Counted from the first letter of the stretch, positions 47,001 through 58,902 are shown. The stretch: DNA of 64,000 bases from Ditylenchus dipsaci (GCA_004194705.1 SADC01001176.1:493070-557069), one strand, 5' to 3'. The notes: a model not told the origin generated them from the letters alone. Numbers and translations: made by a program.

Positions 47001-49976
47001 GGAAGTTAGCCAAGAAGATTATCAAGGACGCTATTTCAAGAGACAAAGTAGGTTTGCAATCGATGGTTAAGTTTGCTCATGAGGTTTCAAAGGGGCGGGT
47101 GTACATGCATATGCGCATTACTCTAAGTCGACTTTTATAATCCCTGGCTCACTTTTACGAATTTAAGCGAAGGACCACCAAAATGAAAGGAAACCAGCCA
47201 AAATGAGGCGTATTTAGTTTCATATAGCCTGAACCTCTACCAATTCTACCGTAAATCCTCTAATATGAAACCCCCCTAAATTCAAAAAACGTGTTTGTGG
47301 CATTGTGTTTTTGACCTACTATTGAAGATCGCTCTCGGGCAAATTACCACCTATTTTGTAGCTCATCTCACTAGATACAAGATGAGTGGTAACTAGTATA
47401 AGAGAATTCTTTAAAAAGCGGGTCGAAAGTACAATGCCAAGAACATCATTTTGAATCACAGGGGGGGTCTTATATTAGAGGATTTACGGTATTTATTTTT
47501 CAACGCGTTTAGGGGCTTTCTAGACTTTCTAACTTTATACCAACTTTTCATCTGTATGATAGCTCAAATGAAAGCCCAGAACCGTGGCCAAATTTTGGCA
47601 CTAAACTTGTAAATAAAAGGAGAAAAAAATAAGGTCTGCACTCAGTGGTAGTCGAACCTGTGACCTAAGGCGATGCGTACATAAAGTTTCCGCTCCCCCC
47701 CCCCCCTTTAAAGATTAAAAACTGCTTATAAAGAAAAGCTAATTAATGAAATTTAAATGAAACTAAAAGCACTGAAGTATTGAAAAATAAGAAGCGCACA
47801 AATCATTTTAATGGGTAGGAAAAGCCAGAAGAAAACCAAAAAGCCCAAAGATGAGTATTAATTAAATATATTAAAATATTAATAATATTAAATTAAAGCA
47901 AAAGCACTTTTTGTAAACAAATGTAAGTAAGTCACCAAAATATTTTTCTTAGACGAAAAGTTTTTTTAAAAATCTTAAAAATTGGTAAAAACGAGAAAAG
48001 TTTTCCGAGCTTTTCCGGGCCGTTCCGGGCAGGGCCTGACCCCTGTTTGGGCCGGGCTTTTAAGAACGAGCTCTGGGCCGGTAGAATCAAGGCCCATGCC
48101 CAGCTTTGCTTGTAGAAAAGGTCAGAAGATTTCAATGAAACCAGACAAATAAAAAACCAGAAAACCATTGATTTTCGGGAATTTACCCTATTTCAGCCCG
48201 AACACAAGCTTCATTAGGTGTTATCAGCAACCTATAAACGTGGTTTAATTTGAATTTAAAGGATTTCCATGCGGGGGACAGATACGGAGAGTGATACACC
48301 TCTCGTCAATTTTGTCATAAAAATATAGCACCATAAGGGTTCGGATTTACCATTTATTTATATCGTCCTCTTTCTCTCATTCAAACATAATTTAATGGTC
48401 AAATTTTAGAGTAACTTGCAGTTGTATGTGCAGCTAGTAGATCTAGCCTACAACGCTACTAATTTGCGCGACAGTGAAGTGGTCAGTGCTTTGGACTTTG
48501 CGTTGGATAGTCGAGATCTCTCAGTGGAAGACCGTTTTCAATTCTCAATCCGCAAGTTGGAGTATTTGGAAGAGTTGGGCAGTGATGTGGCAATGTTGGC
48601 AATTAAAATTATATCTACAACGGATTAATTCTTTACGTTTCCAGGCTTCAGCAGCACATGGTGGAGCACTTAGCGATGGAGAAGTCATTGGAGCACCCTT
48701 CTGTGACTGTGTTCAGTGGGAAGAGAGCGCCTTTGAACAAAGAGTAGGATTTATGTTGTTGTAACAATTGCTCTATTTATCTGTCTGCATGAAATAAAAG
48801 TGTGGGATGTTTATCTATTGTGCTGTCTTACTTTTTGTGCTGCTAGCTGTGTTCCTCGCGGCAGCTGTTTGTTTTTATACTAGCCGATTTACCATATTAT
48901 CTCTATTAAACGGGCATGCCCGTTTATTTTTCAACCCCTCAAAAATCGGAAAAATTTGATGCCGATCTCGAGATTTTCGTGTGCTCGACCAGAATCTGAA
49001 AAGTGCAATCGGTAGACCTCGTGGTAGTTAAGAAAATGAAAAAAACATCTTTACAAAATATTCACTCTGTGCTGAGATATGAGCCCTCAAAGTCGAGGCG
49101 GCCCGTTTATTAGAGATTGCCCGTTTAATAGAGATAATACGGTAGATGTGTAAGTATGGAGTTGCTGATCTGGTTCTGATTACAGTCAAACTAAAAATCG
49201 ATATAGTTAGACTTTGAGCTCGACTGACTTGATCAAGTCTTTAAAAGTCTCGTTAGTGCAAGTCTCGATATAGTGCGAAATGTTGCCGGTCCCCAAGGGT
49301 CACATCCTAGCGGAGTTCGTCTGTCTATGCAGTTTATCTATGCAAGTCTATGCAAGTCTTGCTCGGAATGTCGCTATTGGGCCTTTTCCCACTGTTTTCT
49401 TTTTTTCGATATTATTTTCACATTAATTTACGACTAGAGACACTTTGTCAGCATTAAAAGAAATGAGAACAATATTAATAGGGGATATTGAACTTGGGAT
49501 TTGTTGAAGTTAAATGTTTTTTTGTCCGTGTGCTGCTTTTTTGTTCGACCCAAGCCCTTTTTATGATACTATGCATAATTGTTTTTAGTGCTGTGGTTGA
49601 ACCAGCTGAGAAGTTGGCCAGACTAGACCAGTCAGGAACCGACCCTAATACATATGTGCTTTCACAACACTCATCCAGTTCTTCGCTAGTTGGCAATACT
49701 GCAACAGCTAATACTGTCTATAACGCTCCGCAGCAAATTTATGCAGGTGCAACCACAGCGTATTCAGGTAATCATTTTGAATCAAATCCCTTTAAAAAAA
49801 TCATTTATTCAGGCTTCTCTACTCAAACGATCCAGCAAGAACCGTATGGAGGCGGGAATGCCATCAACAACATTATTAGCCTTACCACCTCTGCACCTCA
49901 CCTCTCTCTGGCCTCCAATGGCAATGACAATGGCAGTAGTGCAGGAGGACGAAATGCAGAATATGGGATGCAATAA
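41028..49976 (+). CDS. PRPF39: Pre-mRNA-processing factor 39 (U1 snRNP HAT-repeat protein)
   Basis: Nuclear splicing factor built of half-a-TPR helical repeats. Exons: 41028-41101, 41156-41261, 41973-42098, 43747-43861, 45308-45434, 45484-45524, 45571-45687, 45752-45842, 45894-46004, 46312-46476, 46527-46656, 46704-46818, 46873-47047, 48410-48594, 48645-48743, 49589-49767, 49813-49976; about 706 aa. The start has an SR-rich tail ([10 protein letters not shown]). Landmarks are [79 protein letters not shown] and [14 protein letters not shown]. The C-terminus is low-complexity. The first and last short introns are in frame and could be retained. Two oddities: exons 43861 and 45308 meet out of phase by one base, and the 46656 junction needs a GC donor. 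AATAAA overlaps the stop codon (49972-49977). Confidence 0.9.
42160..42410. mobile_element. TA-flanked CCGTA hairpin in PRPF39 intron
   Basis: TA at 42158-42159 and 42411-42412. Termini CCGTATTTCCTCTAATATAA and inverse. Stem word CTCTAATAAACCCACCC; loop with GCGTTTTCTTAGTTCCCACG. About 60 bp from the exon ending at 42098. Confidence 0.85.
42415..43125. other. PRPF39 intron, no other feature
   Basis: AT-rich intron sequence without a recognisable repeat. Confidence 0.3.
43128..43350. repeat. Complete CTAGTAGCGAATACC repeat
   Basis: Left end GCGCTAGTAGCGAATACCCC; right end GGGGTATCCTACTAGCGTC. This uninterrupted copy of about 220 bp shows that 22490-23160 is split by an insertion. No clear target duplication. 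Confidence 0.65.
44315..44665. repeat. Palindromic tRNA-like repeat in a PRPF39 intron
   Basis: The plus strand near 44350 reads GGTGGCGCAGTGCGTAAGCG (A box and D arm that can pair GCGC/GCGT) and 48 nt later GGTTCGATCCC (B box). A mirrored copy lies at 44555-44620. Outer arms GGAGGGGAAAAGCCATTTCGG and GGGTTTTCCCCTCCTT enclose both. The T and acceptor stems do not pair, so it is tRNA-derived repeat, not a tRNA gene. Confidence 0.6.
44690..45300. other. PRPF39 intron with a local direct repeat
   Basis: AAAAAATGCAATTTTGTCCCC and TATGACAAACTGAC occur at 44698 and again at 44930. No other feature. Confidence 0.4.
46055..46247. mobile_element. hAT-type MITE in a PRPF39 intron, perfect 8-bp duplication
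   Basis: Starts CAGGGTGGGCAGATG and ends GCATCTGGCCACCCTG, flanked by ATCCTAAC on both sides (46047-46054 and 46248-46255). The arms are TCCTGCTTTTTG words. It accounts for most of the 307-bp intron, whose original length was about 106 bp. Confidence 0.92.
47249..47489. mobile_element. TA-flanked CCGTA-type hairpin in a PRPF39 intron
   Basis: TA at 47247-47248 and 47490-47491. Termini CCGTAAATCCTCTAATATGA and inverse. The inner stem holds CTCATCTCACTAGATACAAG-type sequence unlike the other CCGTA loops, so only the ends are shared. Confidence 0.8.
47630..47710 (-). repeat. tRNA-derived SINE-like cassette
   Basis: The minus strand reads ATGTACGCATCGCCTTAGGT, CACAGGTTCGACTACCACTG and AGTGCAGACC, preceded by a G-rich tract. 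It is the best-preserved member of the group also at 8600 and, more diverged, 23446, 24128 and 25903. Confidence 0.5.
47715..48405. other. PRPF39 intron remainder
   Basis: AT-rich, with one GC-richer patch near 48005-48110 (GGGCC/CCGGG words). No gene seen. Confidence 0.3.
48892..49142. mobile_element. TA-flanked CCGTA-type hairpin in the penultimate large PRPF39 intron
   Basis: TA at 48890-48891 and 49143-49144. Termini CCATATTATCTCTATTAAAC and CCGTATTATCTCTATTAAAC in inverse. Stem word GGGCATGCCCGTTTATT as in 5266; loop as in 7328 and 42160. Confidence 0.8.
49185..49400. repeat. Partial pogo-type element
   Basis: CAGTCAAACTAAAAATCGATATAG and CCGGTCCCCAAGGGTC are pogo-family phrases, followed by TCTATGCAAGTC words. 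No right terminus. Confidence 0.45.
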
Positions 49977-50104
49977 AACTACTGCATATAATACCACTAT
50001 TAATTAGTCTGGCTGTTGAAAAAATTACTACTTTTTCATTACCCTTTTCAGTTTTTAGTGGGGAATCTTTATTTAAAAATTATTGTAATTATGCATGTCG
50101 AAAA

Positions 50105-51395
50105 CGGTAAAACATTGGACGATACGGAAAAGTGCCCGCGTTATTTGAAAAAGTGCCCGCATTTTTTCGTTCTAGTCAAAAAGGCGGAAAAGTGCCCGCT
50201 TTTTGTGAAAATTTACCAGCGTTTTGTGAAAATGTGCCCGCTTTTTCGAAAAAGTGCCCGTTTTTTCGAAAATGTGCTCGTTTTTTTCGAAAAAATTGCC
50301 TGCTTTTTTGAAAAAGTGCCATCTTTTTTGTGAAAAACAATCCGATTTTTGTGAAAAGTGCACGCTTTTTGTGAAAAAATGGGGTAAAACGGAATTTTGC
50401 AGCTAATTCTCGTAATTTTGCAGCTAATTTTTTTTGCAGCTAATTCTCGTAATTTTGCAGCTAATTCTCGTAATTTTGCAGCAAATCCTTGTAATCTTGC
50501 AGCAAATATGAGTGAATTTTGCGGGAATTCGAATTTCCTAGTCAAAAGATGACTTGGATCGCTCAGAATCCCAGCCCGGAGTGGTCAGAAGCCCTGAAAG
50601 TTGGTTTTTTTGGGGTTTACTAAAGGGGGTTAAACTTTTTACGAAAATTCGATTGGGCGGATCAGAATTCCGGTCCGATCGGCTTAATCGCTCAGAATTT
50701 CAGGTTTATGACGGTTTTGAGTAGTTCAGGGCGGAATTCTGAGCGATTAAGCCGATCGGACCGGAATTCTGATCCGCCCAATCGAATTTTCGCAAAAAGT
50801 TTACCCCCCCAATAGTAACCCCCAAAAAACCAACTTTCAGGGGCTTCTGACCACTCCGGGCTGGGATTCTGAGCGATCCAAGTCATCTTTTGACTAGGAA
50901 ATTCGAATTCCCGCAAAATTCACTCATATTTGCTGCAAGATTACAAGGATTTGCTGCAAAATTACGAGAATTAGTTGCAAAATTACGAGAATTAGCTGCA
51001 AAATTACGAGAATTAGCTGCAAAAAAAAATTAGCTGCAAAATTACGAGAATTAGCTGCAAAATTACGAGAATTAGCTGCAAAATTCCGTTTTACCCGAAA
51101 AAATGCCCGCTTCTGGATTAACCTGTTATATTCATTATGCTTTATATGAGCGTTATTCTTGAAGCTGAAACTGCAGTATTTTGCAGTCAATGGATGGTAT
51201 ATCATACGGTTGCTAAAATATGCAGACTCAGTCCTTGTTATAAAGGGGTTTCACGAAAAAGCGGGCACATTTTCACAAAACGCGGGCACATTTCACAAAA
51301 AGCGGGCACTTTTTCGCCTTTTTGACTAGAACGAAAAAACGCGGGCACTTTTTCACATAACGCGGGCACTTTTCCGTTTTGTCCTAAACATTAAC
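50105..51395. repeat. Modular hairpin, core copy D (arm words AAAGTGCCCGC and TTTTGCAGCTAATTCTCG)
   Basis: Three nested layers. The outer arms are AAAAAGTGCCCGC words (50130-50370 and 51255-51385). The middle arms are TAATTTTGCAGCTAATTCTCG words (50395-50510 and 50935-51090). The inner core (50515-50925) nearly matches copy A over about 260 bp. A non-symmetrical 150-bp block (51100-51250) lies in the right arm. It starts about 130 bp after the PRPF39 stop. Confidence 0.8.
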
Positions 51396-51519
51396 GTGTT
51401 GAAAAAGTTTTATGACTGTTGTGTTACTTTTTCTGTTTTAATGAATGTATTGCTACACAAATTAGAGGACAAAGTAAAAGCTAAAAATTAAAAAGCTCTG
51501 AAATTGCAGGTGATGAGTA

Positions 51520-51700
51520 GGGTGGTTCAACATTCGAAACTTCTCGAAAATTCGATGTTTGACATTATTGAATGTTCGGCGTTGGGGCGTTTGGCCCCTT
51601 TTGGGACAAATGTCACAAAAGGGGCCAAACGCGTTACGTAAGGCGTTCGGCCCCTTTTGTGACATATTTGAGTGCGCGCCTTTTTTATTTTTTAAACACC
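51520..51700. repeat. Small hairpin with GGCCCCTTTTG words
   Basis: GTTTGGCCCCTTTTGGGACA is mirrored by TGTCACAAAAGGGGCCAAAC next to it, and the phrase repeats at 51645-51660. The open frames here are repeat translations. Confidence 0.45.
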
Positions 51701-52365
51701 TTTTGCTCGTCTGGTATGTGTACAGGGTTTGCAAAAAGGCCTGTTTTTGAGAATGCTAGTAGAAGGCAAATCGCCAACACTAGTATATTTAAAGTCTAGC
51801 TCACCATATTAATTTTACTAGCATTTTTAAAGTCTAGTAAAAACAAAATGCCACACTAGCATTTATAAAAGTTCAATTTTGCGGGAGATCTTTTCTAGCA
51901 TTTGCAAAGTCTAGTAAAAACAAAATGCCACACTAGCATTTACAAAAGTTTGTTTTTGTCGTCAATTTCTACTAGCATTTCTAAAGTCTAGTTAGAGCGA
52001 AATGCCACACTAGCATTTGCAAAATTTTGATTTTGCGGGAGATCTCTACTAGCATTTGCAAAGTCTAGTTCAAAAAAAATGCCACACTAGCATTTTTAAA
52101 AGTCTATTTTTGCCGTCAATTTCTACTAGCATTTCTAAAGTCTACCATAATGAAAATTTCGAGTAAGCATTTTTAAAACTCTGTTTTCGTGGGTTGAGTT
52201 GTACTAGCATTACCTAAACTCTACTAACATTAAACTGTCGAACTACTAATCGATATATATGAGTTCTACTCAATAATTGTCCTTACATCCTGTCTGATCT
52301 AACATAATTTTATACCAAAATGCTCTCAAAAATTAAATTGTACATTAACAATGTCGAATATCAGA

Positions 52366-52515
52366 TTACACAATGAATAAAACACATGCACTTAATTGAT
52401 CTTCCGTTTTTCCAGTCTTCATAATGACCAAACCTTCCTTACTGACAAGAACAATTTGGTTGGTCACATCAATATTCTGTGTAAGGTAGCCCTGCTGTGG
52501 TATAGCTTTCTCCAT
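52366..52515 (-). other. Small open frame in the hAT 3' region
   Basis: Minus-strand ATG-to-TAA frame of 49 codons (starts MEKAIPQQGYLTQNIDVTNQ). Composition looks protein-like, but I recognise nothing and see no supporting signals. Confidence 0.2.
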
Positions 52516-52578
52516 AGTGGTCGATAAAGTTCAGTCAACTGACTGGTAATTATACATAACAATGGCAAAGAGAAGATA

Positions 52579-52748
52579 CAGTAAACCCTCGATTTAACGA
52601 CTCCCCGATTTAACGACACCCCCGATTTAACGACAACCGAAAATGAGCCCATTTTGTCGGCTTTGACTAAAATTTAGTCAAAGTGAATCCTGATTTAACG
52701 ACACCTTAAGTCGGTCCCCAGGGGTGTCGTTAAATCGAGGGTTGACTG
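52579..52748. mobile_element. pogo-type MITE inside the hAT element
   Basis: TA at 52577-52578 and 52749-52750. Starts CAGTAAACCCTCGATTTAAC, ends GTTAAATCGAGGGTTGACTG. GTCGGTCCCCAGGGG phrase present. Inserted downstream of the transposase stop. Confidence 0.85.
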
Positions 52749-52826
52749 TATATGAATTCCTAACACTTTATTGAACTAACCATAAACAAAGGCCTGGATA
52801 ACAACAAAACGAGCAAATTCGACCAA

Positions 52827-55570
52827 TCATAGAGACTCAAAAACGATTTCCTGGTTGCAGTAGATGATTATCTGGTAGTTCAGTAGCTTCTCATCTGTTT
52901 TTGTGCGCACGCCTTTGGTCATAAGTCCAGATGATGAGAAGACGCGCTCCACGGGACTTCCGGTACAAGGAACAGCAAACATTGACATGCAATAGCGAAT
53001 GACCACTTCATTCTCCTAAAAATTATTACTGTGGTCTATGAATAAATCATCATGCGAGATAAAGAAAATGTACCTTGCTAGACAGTGCGGCTAAAATAGT
53101 GACTGAGTTCAATTCTTTATCAGCAGAGCGTGGAATAGTCTGTAATTGGGAAACCAACTTGAGGATCACGGCTTTATTCCCAAAAGCTTCGATGGCCATA
53201 GGTGGATCAGTTAGCATCTCCCGGCGAGCAACGTTCAGAAAACCAGTAAAAGATTGATCCTCATCTTCTTCTATTTCAGTTTCTGCAGAGGCGTGTACAA
53301 CTAATGCTGATGAAGTCCATGTAAGAACCTGATATCAAATAATAATCGAACCAAAAATATATTAACTGACAAAGTACCATTCGCGACAATTGGTCAACTG
53401 CTAATGCGTGCTCTATGAGATTCAAAGTAGCCATTGTGTTGATGTTCATCAATGTTGAAGACAAAAACAGTCAATCGAAATGCACAGAGTTTGCGTTGTA
53501 CATGTAGTCAAACCTATCTCTCATATCCTCCAGAAGCAAGTCGATGATAGGAAATGCGTCTGAAGTTACAGGTATCATGGTCTAAAATATGTCAGACAGT
53601 ATAATGAACATAAAAAGTGGGGAAAAAGATTACCTTGATTTTCTCAAGATGAGATCGTAGATACTTGTCCATTGGGATGCAGCGCGAAATTGTAACTTTT
53701 ATCGCCGTCTGACTTTCTTTGATCACACGTTGGAAAGGCTTGAGAATTCTCAGTACATCACGCAAGTAATCGAAATCTTAAAGTCCAGATCATGTGTCGC
53801 AGAGTTGGATTTGCGAATCGCCTTGATCATGACTCGCAGAAGTCGGAAGGCTTGATGACTATGAAGAGAACGATTCATTGACATCACCAGTGTTCTGTTG
53901 ATCCCATGAACAAAGCATGGCACACGCAATGGATTGATTCACTATATGAAAATGTCCGTCTAAATGACAAAAAAATGAAGAGATCCATTCCACCATCAAT
54001 TTCTTCGGTTTCATTTTCTTCTTCATCCTTTTTTATTCTAAGGCTTTTTCTTCCTGCATGTTGTCCTCTTCTTCATCATTACCGTTAGAGTCATCAAGAA
54101 TACCGGCTGTATGATTGCTGCTGTCAACGAGAGGAGCCGCAAAGGCATCTGAATAAGTAAGAAAAATTTTACCCATTACAATTTGTTTGGAAAAGTTGAC
54201 CTTCACTACGACACTGGAAGGCCTTGATCATCGAAGAAGCATTGTCTGTCACAATCTTGTAAAACATGGAAGCGTTTGCATCGTATGTCTTGAGAAGATC
54301 TTCTACTTCATTTCTTATTACTTCTGCTGTATGGCTGCGCTCTCTAATCTTCTGTATGCCGAGCACATAATTTTTGAGCGCCCTAATGGAGTTTACGTGT
54401 CCAAAATATGCCTTGGTCCCCCTGTTGTTTTTTTTGTAAAAACAGCTTGGTCCCCCCTGTTGTTTTTAAGGTGATAATATTAAAGGTGATCATGTTAACC
54501 ATAATCAACCTGATCACCATAGTCACAGTGTTACAGTACCTTAATGAACAGAAGGGACCAAGCTGTTTTTCACAAAAAAACAACAGGGGGACCAAGGCAA
54601 ATTTTGGACACGTAAACTCCACTAGCGCCTTTTTGAGCATAAAGTCTGAAACATTGTTCACTGCATGCTGAGAATAAGAAGAAAAATGTTCAGGCTTACC
54701 ATGATGGTCCACAAGATGCATGGTGACGCAGATATAGCTTCGATTTGTCTGGCCCGACCAAACATCCACGGTTAGGCCTGGCTTGTAGGCTCTTTTGTCT
54801 TGATGTACAAGTATTTGAATATATAACGGCTTTAATAAAAAAGACAAAGACTCTATAGACTTACCACTGCCAGTTAAATTTTTTGCACTATTTGTGCCTG
54901 CATCTCCAGTTTTCGTTTGTTGGTGTGCGGTGACTTAGGCATTCTCCAACTACACCCGAATGTCATGCAACCCTTTGACAAATTTATTGTACGAACGGAT
55001 GGGACACCACATTAAGACTAAGTGTAGGAAGAGCATTCTGCCATATAGTGCATTCATGTAGCTAATTCTCTGAATGATAGAGACGAATAATTAAGTGATA
55101 AATCAATAGAATATGAGAAACGCACTCTTTGGGCAAGCACCCTTCTTTGTTGACTATGCAATTACCAGAGACTTGTGGGTGGATTCCAGATGAGAAAGCA
55201 TCGACGTGGTCTTTGCTAGCATTGTTACCGCGCATGTAGGGCACTGCGCTTGCTCGATATCCACTTCGTACTCTTTGTCGTGCTTGTCCCGTTTCTTCAT
55301 TGGTACCGAGATGATATTAAACCTGAAGAGCAAGAGAATGGTTCAGGAGAACACTGACGTAAAAAACCTCACCATTTCCAAACCGGGTGAAAACATCTAT
55401 GATGAGATTGACGTATTCGCCTTCAGTCTCCACTTGAGCCACCACTTCATCATCGATTGGGAAAGCAGCAAGATCGAAAATGGGAACCACCTTTTTCTCA
55501 CGGCCTTTTGATCACTTTGACTACGCTGTTCATCTTGCCACAGCTGTTGGAGCGAAAAGAGGCATTGTAG
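52827..55570 (-). pseudogene. hAT transposase (BED finger to dimerisation domain), inactivated
   Basis: Minus-strand gene of about eight exons. N-terminal exons (about 55375-55545 and 55157-55320) encode an acidic region and a BED-type zinc finger, CPTCAVTM...MLSHLESTH. Next comes TVDVWSGQTNRSYICVTMHL (about 54700-54790), the start of the catalytic fold. VTDNASSMIKAF (54201-54380) follows, then VPCFVHGINRTL and the LKPFQRVIKESQTAIKV region (53634-54148), 53378-53581, 53074-53328, and 52827-53015 with the dimerisation motif TGSPVERVFSSSGLMTKGVR, ending TGA. Introns are short GT-AG. Breaks: the 241-bp MITE at 54384-54624, an in-frame TGA near 53484, and frame shifts near 53775 and in the 5' exons. 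The copy is therefore not functional as sequenced. Confidence 0.75.
54384..54624. mobile_element. MITE disrupting the hAT transposase
   Basis: Ends TAATGGAGTTTACGTGTCC and inverse with one change. Arms CTTGGTCCCCCTGTTGTTTT mirrored. GCGCC stands on both outer sides (5-6 bp duplication at most). The arms end in exactly the two halves of the transposase reading frame, so insertion post-dates the gene. Confidence 0.7.
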
Positions 55571-55941
55571 AGAAAATCAAAATTCTGAATATAGAGGAGG
55601 TTAGGAACTGTTAAAATTCTAAACACTGAAAATACAAAAAAGTGAAGATATTTCATTGCTATAAGGGGAATTCTTTCAAAGCAGATCATATAAAATGCCA
55701 CTAGAGATTGCCCGCAAAAACAAATTTTCAGAAATGCTAGCTTATCCTTTCCTTATACTAGACTTCCGAAATGCTAGTAGAGATCTCCCGCAAAATCACA
55801 CTTTTGCGAATGCTAGCTTGGCATTTCGATTTTACTAGACTTTAGAATTGCTAGTGGAAAATTGACGGCAGAAACAAACTTTTGTAAATGCTAGTGTGGC
55901 ATTTTGCTCTAACTAGACTTTACAAATGCTAGTAGAAATCG

Positions 55942-58902
55942 GTTGGCGCGGGACTCACCAAACTGTAACTCATCAAACGATAACTCATGATTTGATAACT
56001 CACCAAACAATAACTCAACATCTGGAAATTCACCATTTCTCAATTCAGCGTTTTCGAATTCAAATTTTTCGTCTTCCCTTCAAGACAGAAGTTCAAAAAA
56101 CACGAACTCAGCAGAATTGTAACTCAGCATTGCCATGACTCAGCTCATCATTGACTCCGCATTTTTGAGTCTTCTTCTCATTGTTTCAACATATTTTGAC
56201 TTGATTTCTAATTAACCTTGCATATTTTAATCAATATCTAGGCTATTCTGACCAGTTTTGTGCCATTTTATTCGTCAAATGTGTGAATACATCAATCTAT
56301 CGTGTTTTTACACTAACAATAACTTTAATATCTTTGTCTTTTCATATACACATTACCAACAGCTTTTTACAAACCTTACCATAATTATTGCTACTAAATC
56401 ACAACACATAATATTCAGACAATTTTATTTTAACATAACAAAACAAGGTTAAACAAATCAAAGCGTATTATTGAACATTTAGCGTCTTCTTGTCGGATTC
56501 AGGCCACCGGCTGGCAACGGACGAGGCACTGTAGCATTCGCGTTTCTTTCCTCCTTGGCGTATTAAGGTTTATTCCGGCATTCTGAAGAGGTTCAACTAC
56601 CGCAGGCAAATTGGTAGCTAAACAATTATGCGTAACGTATAATTATAGAAACTACTAACCATTGTTATTCGTTCTTGTGCCACACACACTTGATTCCACC
56701 GATCAGAGAAAGCTGCTTGGGCGACACGTGCTAGACTTAATTGGACATTGTTGACATCGAACAAAGCTACTGATTGTTGCAGAAGAGATACTTGCGCAGA
56801 CTAGCTGTTCTGAGCGCCGAGTGCTTGTAACCGAAAAAGATCCATGTAACGCTTCTTCACTGTTCTGCTAAAACAACTCATTATTATCTAACATAAAACA
56901 AAAGCACATACCTAATTCATCCTCAAAACGCAATGAACTGACCAGTACGGAGACTTTACGCTTCCTTATTTCTGCATTCAATGCTGTCCATGACTCGAGC
57001 ACGCTTGACGACTTCGGTTATCCTGCATTAGATTATCATTATGATTCCATCTGTCGGTCAGGAAGCGAGGATCAACGATTATTCCGTTTTCATTAGTTCC
57101 ACCAATCCATGTCTGAAGAATTAGTGTTACAATAACCAAATAAATAAAATCATACGTTTCTCATGTATGTTACAAACTCATCAAGCCTTGGAAACCCATT
57201 AGCAAAGCACGCGTTGATAGGCTTTCAAACGATGCACTGATGCGGTTCATTGGCAACAGCGGAAGAATTCTGAATTCCCTGATGAAAGCGTTGAACACGG
57301 CATCTTTATTGCACTTCTTTTTTCAGATTCAACTTCTTCAAACGCTTTGTAAGTGCATAGCTATAGTGAAAATAGCAGCAGCGATGATCAACTTCATCTA
57401 AAAAATTAAAAGTTAAAAGCGCAAAATAAATTGTATTCCTCCGAAATAACTTCTTATTGCATTACGGATTGCAACTTCAAAGTCAGTCATTGCTTCCTTG
57501 ATTATCCAACGCTGGCCAAAATGATGGTATGCAAGACGATCAATTTCTCTGAAGACCTCCAAGTAAGCTTCTTCTGTTCTTCGTTCCATGAAAATTACGA
57601 CTGCAGGAATAAAAGCTTTTGCGATTCGCATATGCATTGCGTATAGTTGTCCCCATCCTGGCGGCCGAGCAAAGAATGTTCCATCTGCACCTATAGACGG
57701 ACAATTTATGAAATTCTGAAACATAATATTTTTCATACGTCTTAAACAAGTGAAAACAAACTTTGAACATATACAACGAAGACATTATGATAAATCGATT
57801 TGCTGAGCCAACACCAGAGTCGAAAGTACAAATGGCGTTCCATCTACGTGATTCTTCCAGATGTCCGGTATTGAGAGGTCCGCTGGAGATGTTGAACCAA
57901 CAGGATACAGTTTCTAAAATAACCTTTATTGTATTGAAAAGTAATAAAAGAACCAACCTGTTTGACCAGGGTGAGCCTATTTCCTAACACCGTAACATCC
58001 AATTCGAACGCACTGCATCCGATATGTTGGCAGTAACCGAAGCGATAATGGAACGATTGGTCGCCTGTAAACGTAAAATAAAGTTCGTAAAACAATAAAT
58101 GACATACGATAGGATTCAATTCGGCCATCCTTATTGCTCGATCAGTAATTGCTATGATTTCCATTTTCAGTGGATTCCATCGTGGTTATGCGCTTGAACA
58201 GTTTCGCGATAGTATTGCTGTTCTCCTGTACTGCTGAGTTTCATGCATACGCGCTCTTACATCCTGTGCTTTGCATCGGTACATCACTTCTGTGTGACAA
58301 TATAATCTTCATCGTCGTAGACATCAGTTAGACCACATTGGTAGAGCTTATAACCTACAATACAAAGAATGATATCTGAAAAGTGACATAAAATTACCTT
58401 CGTAAATCATAGAGAGCTGCTTCTTGCGTTTCCCCTGCCACGAATACGATTTCTGGATTGTTGATGACTTTCATCCCATCAGCTGCTGCGTACCTTGCTC
58501 TTCTCCTCATATTTCTTCGAAAACATTGATTCACAATGCCAAAGTGGCATTGTGTTTCATCTTCGCTGTTCATAATTGCAACTAAAAAGAAAATATAAGA
58601 ATAAAAATAAAGACAAAAAAGCAACGAAAATGTTGAACTAAACATGGTGAACAAGTAAAAACGTGTTGAGTGAGCATAAAGTAGAGTGAAAATGTGCTGA
58701 CTGAACATATGGATGAGTCATGGCAATGCTGAGTTACAATTCTGCTGAGTTCGTGGTTTTTTGAACTACTGTCCTGAAGGGATAACGCAAATTTGAATTA
58801 AAATGTGTTGAATTGCATAATTTGAATAATTTTTCTGATGAATTGTCTCAAAGATGAGTTATCCGTTTTGATGAGTTACAATTGTTGAGTCCCGCGCCAC
58901 CC
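55942..58902. mobile_element. MULE (Mutator-like) element with 10-bp target duplication
   Basis: Left end GTTGGCGCGGGACTCACC and right end GAGTCCCGCGCCACCC are inverted, continuing about 200 bp with AACTCATCAAACGATAACTC-type words. GTAGAAATCG stands on both sides (55932-55941 and 58903-58912), the 9-10 bp size typical of MULEs. The interior encodes a MULE transposase on the minus strand. It is inserted in the right sub-terminal array of the hAT element. Confidence 0.9.
56490..58590 (-). pseudogene. MULE transposase with FLYWCH-like N-terminus
   Basis: Minus strand, multi-exon with 45-55 bp introns. Possible start at 58577 (MNSEDETQCHFGIVNQC). A FLYWCH-like zinc-finger region lies at about 58160-58360 (YKLYQCGLTDVY, YRCKAQDVRARMHET, then HNHDGIH), split between frames. 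The MULE domain at 57413-57736 has ADGTFFARPPGWGQLYAMHM and MTDFEVAIRNAI, supplying the first two catalytic aspartates. Downstream segments near 57150-57390 (FHYSYALTKRLKKL, FRILPLLPMNRISASFE) and 57030-57110 (TWIGGTNENGIIVDPRFLTD) match the domain end. The frame change in the finger and a disordered 3' part suggest a non-autonomous copy, or indel errors as in HSP90. Confidence 0.7.

Noticed and set aside
49475..49696. Minus-strand frame opposite the last PRPF39 exons
   Set aside because: Antisense shadow of the coding exon at 49589-49767.
50105..51395. CRISPR-like array from regularly spaced AAAGTGCCCGC or GCAGCTAATTCTCG words
   Set aside because: The words are contiguous, mirrored on the other arm and in eukaryotic DNA; there are no unique spacers or cas genes.
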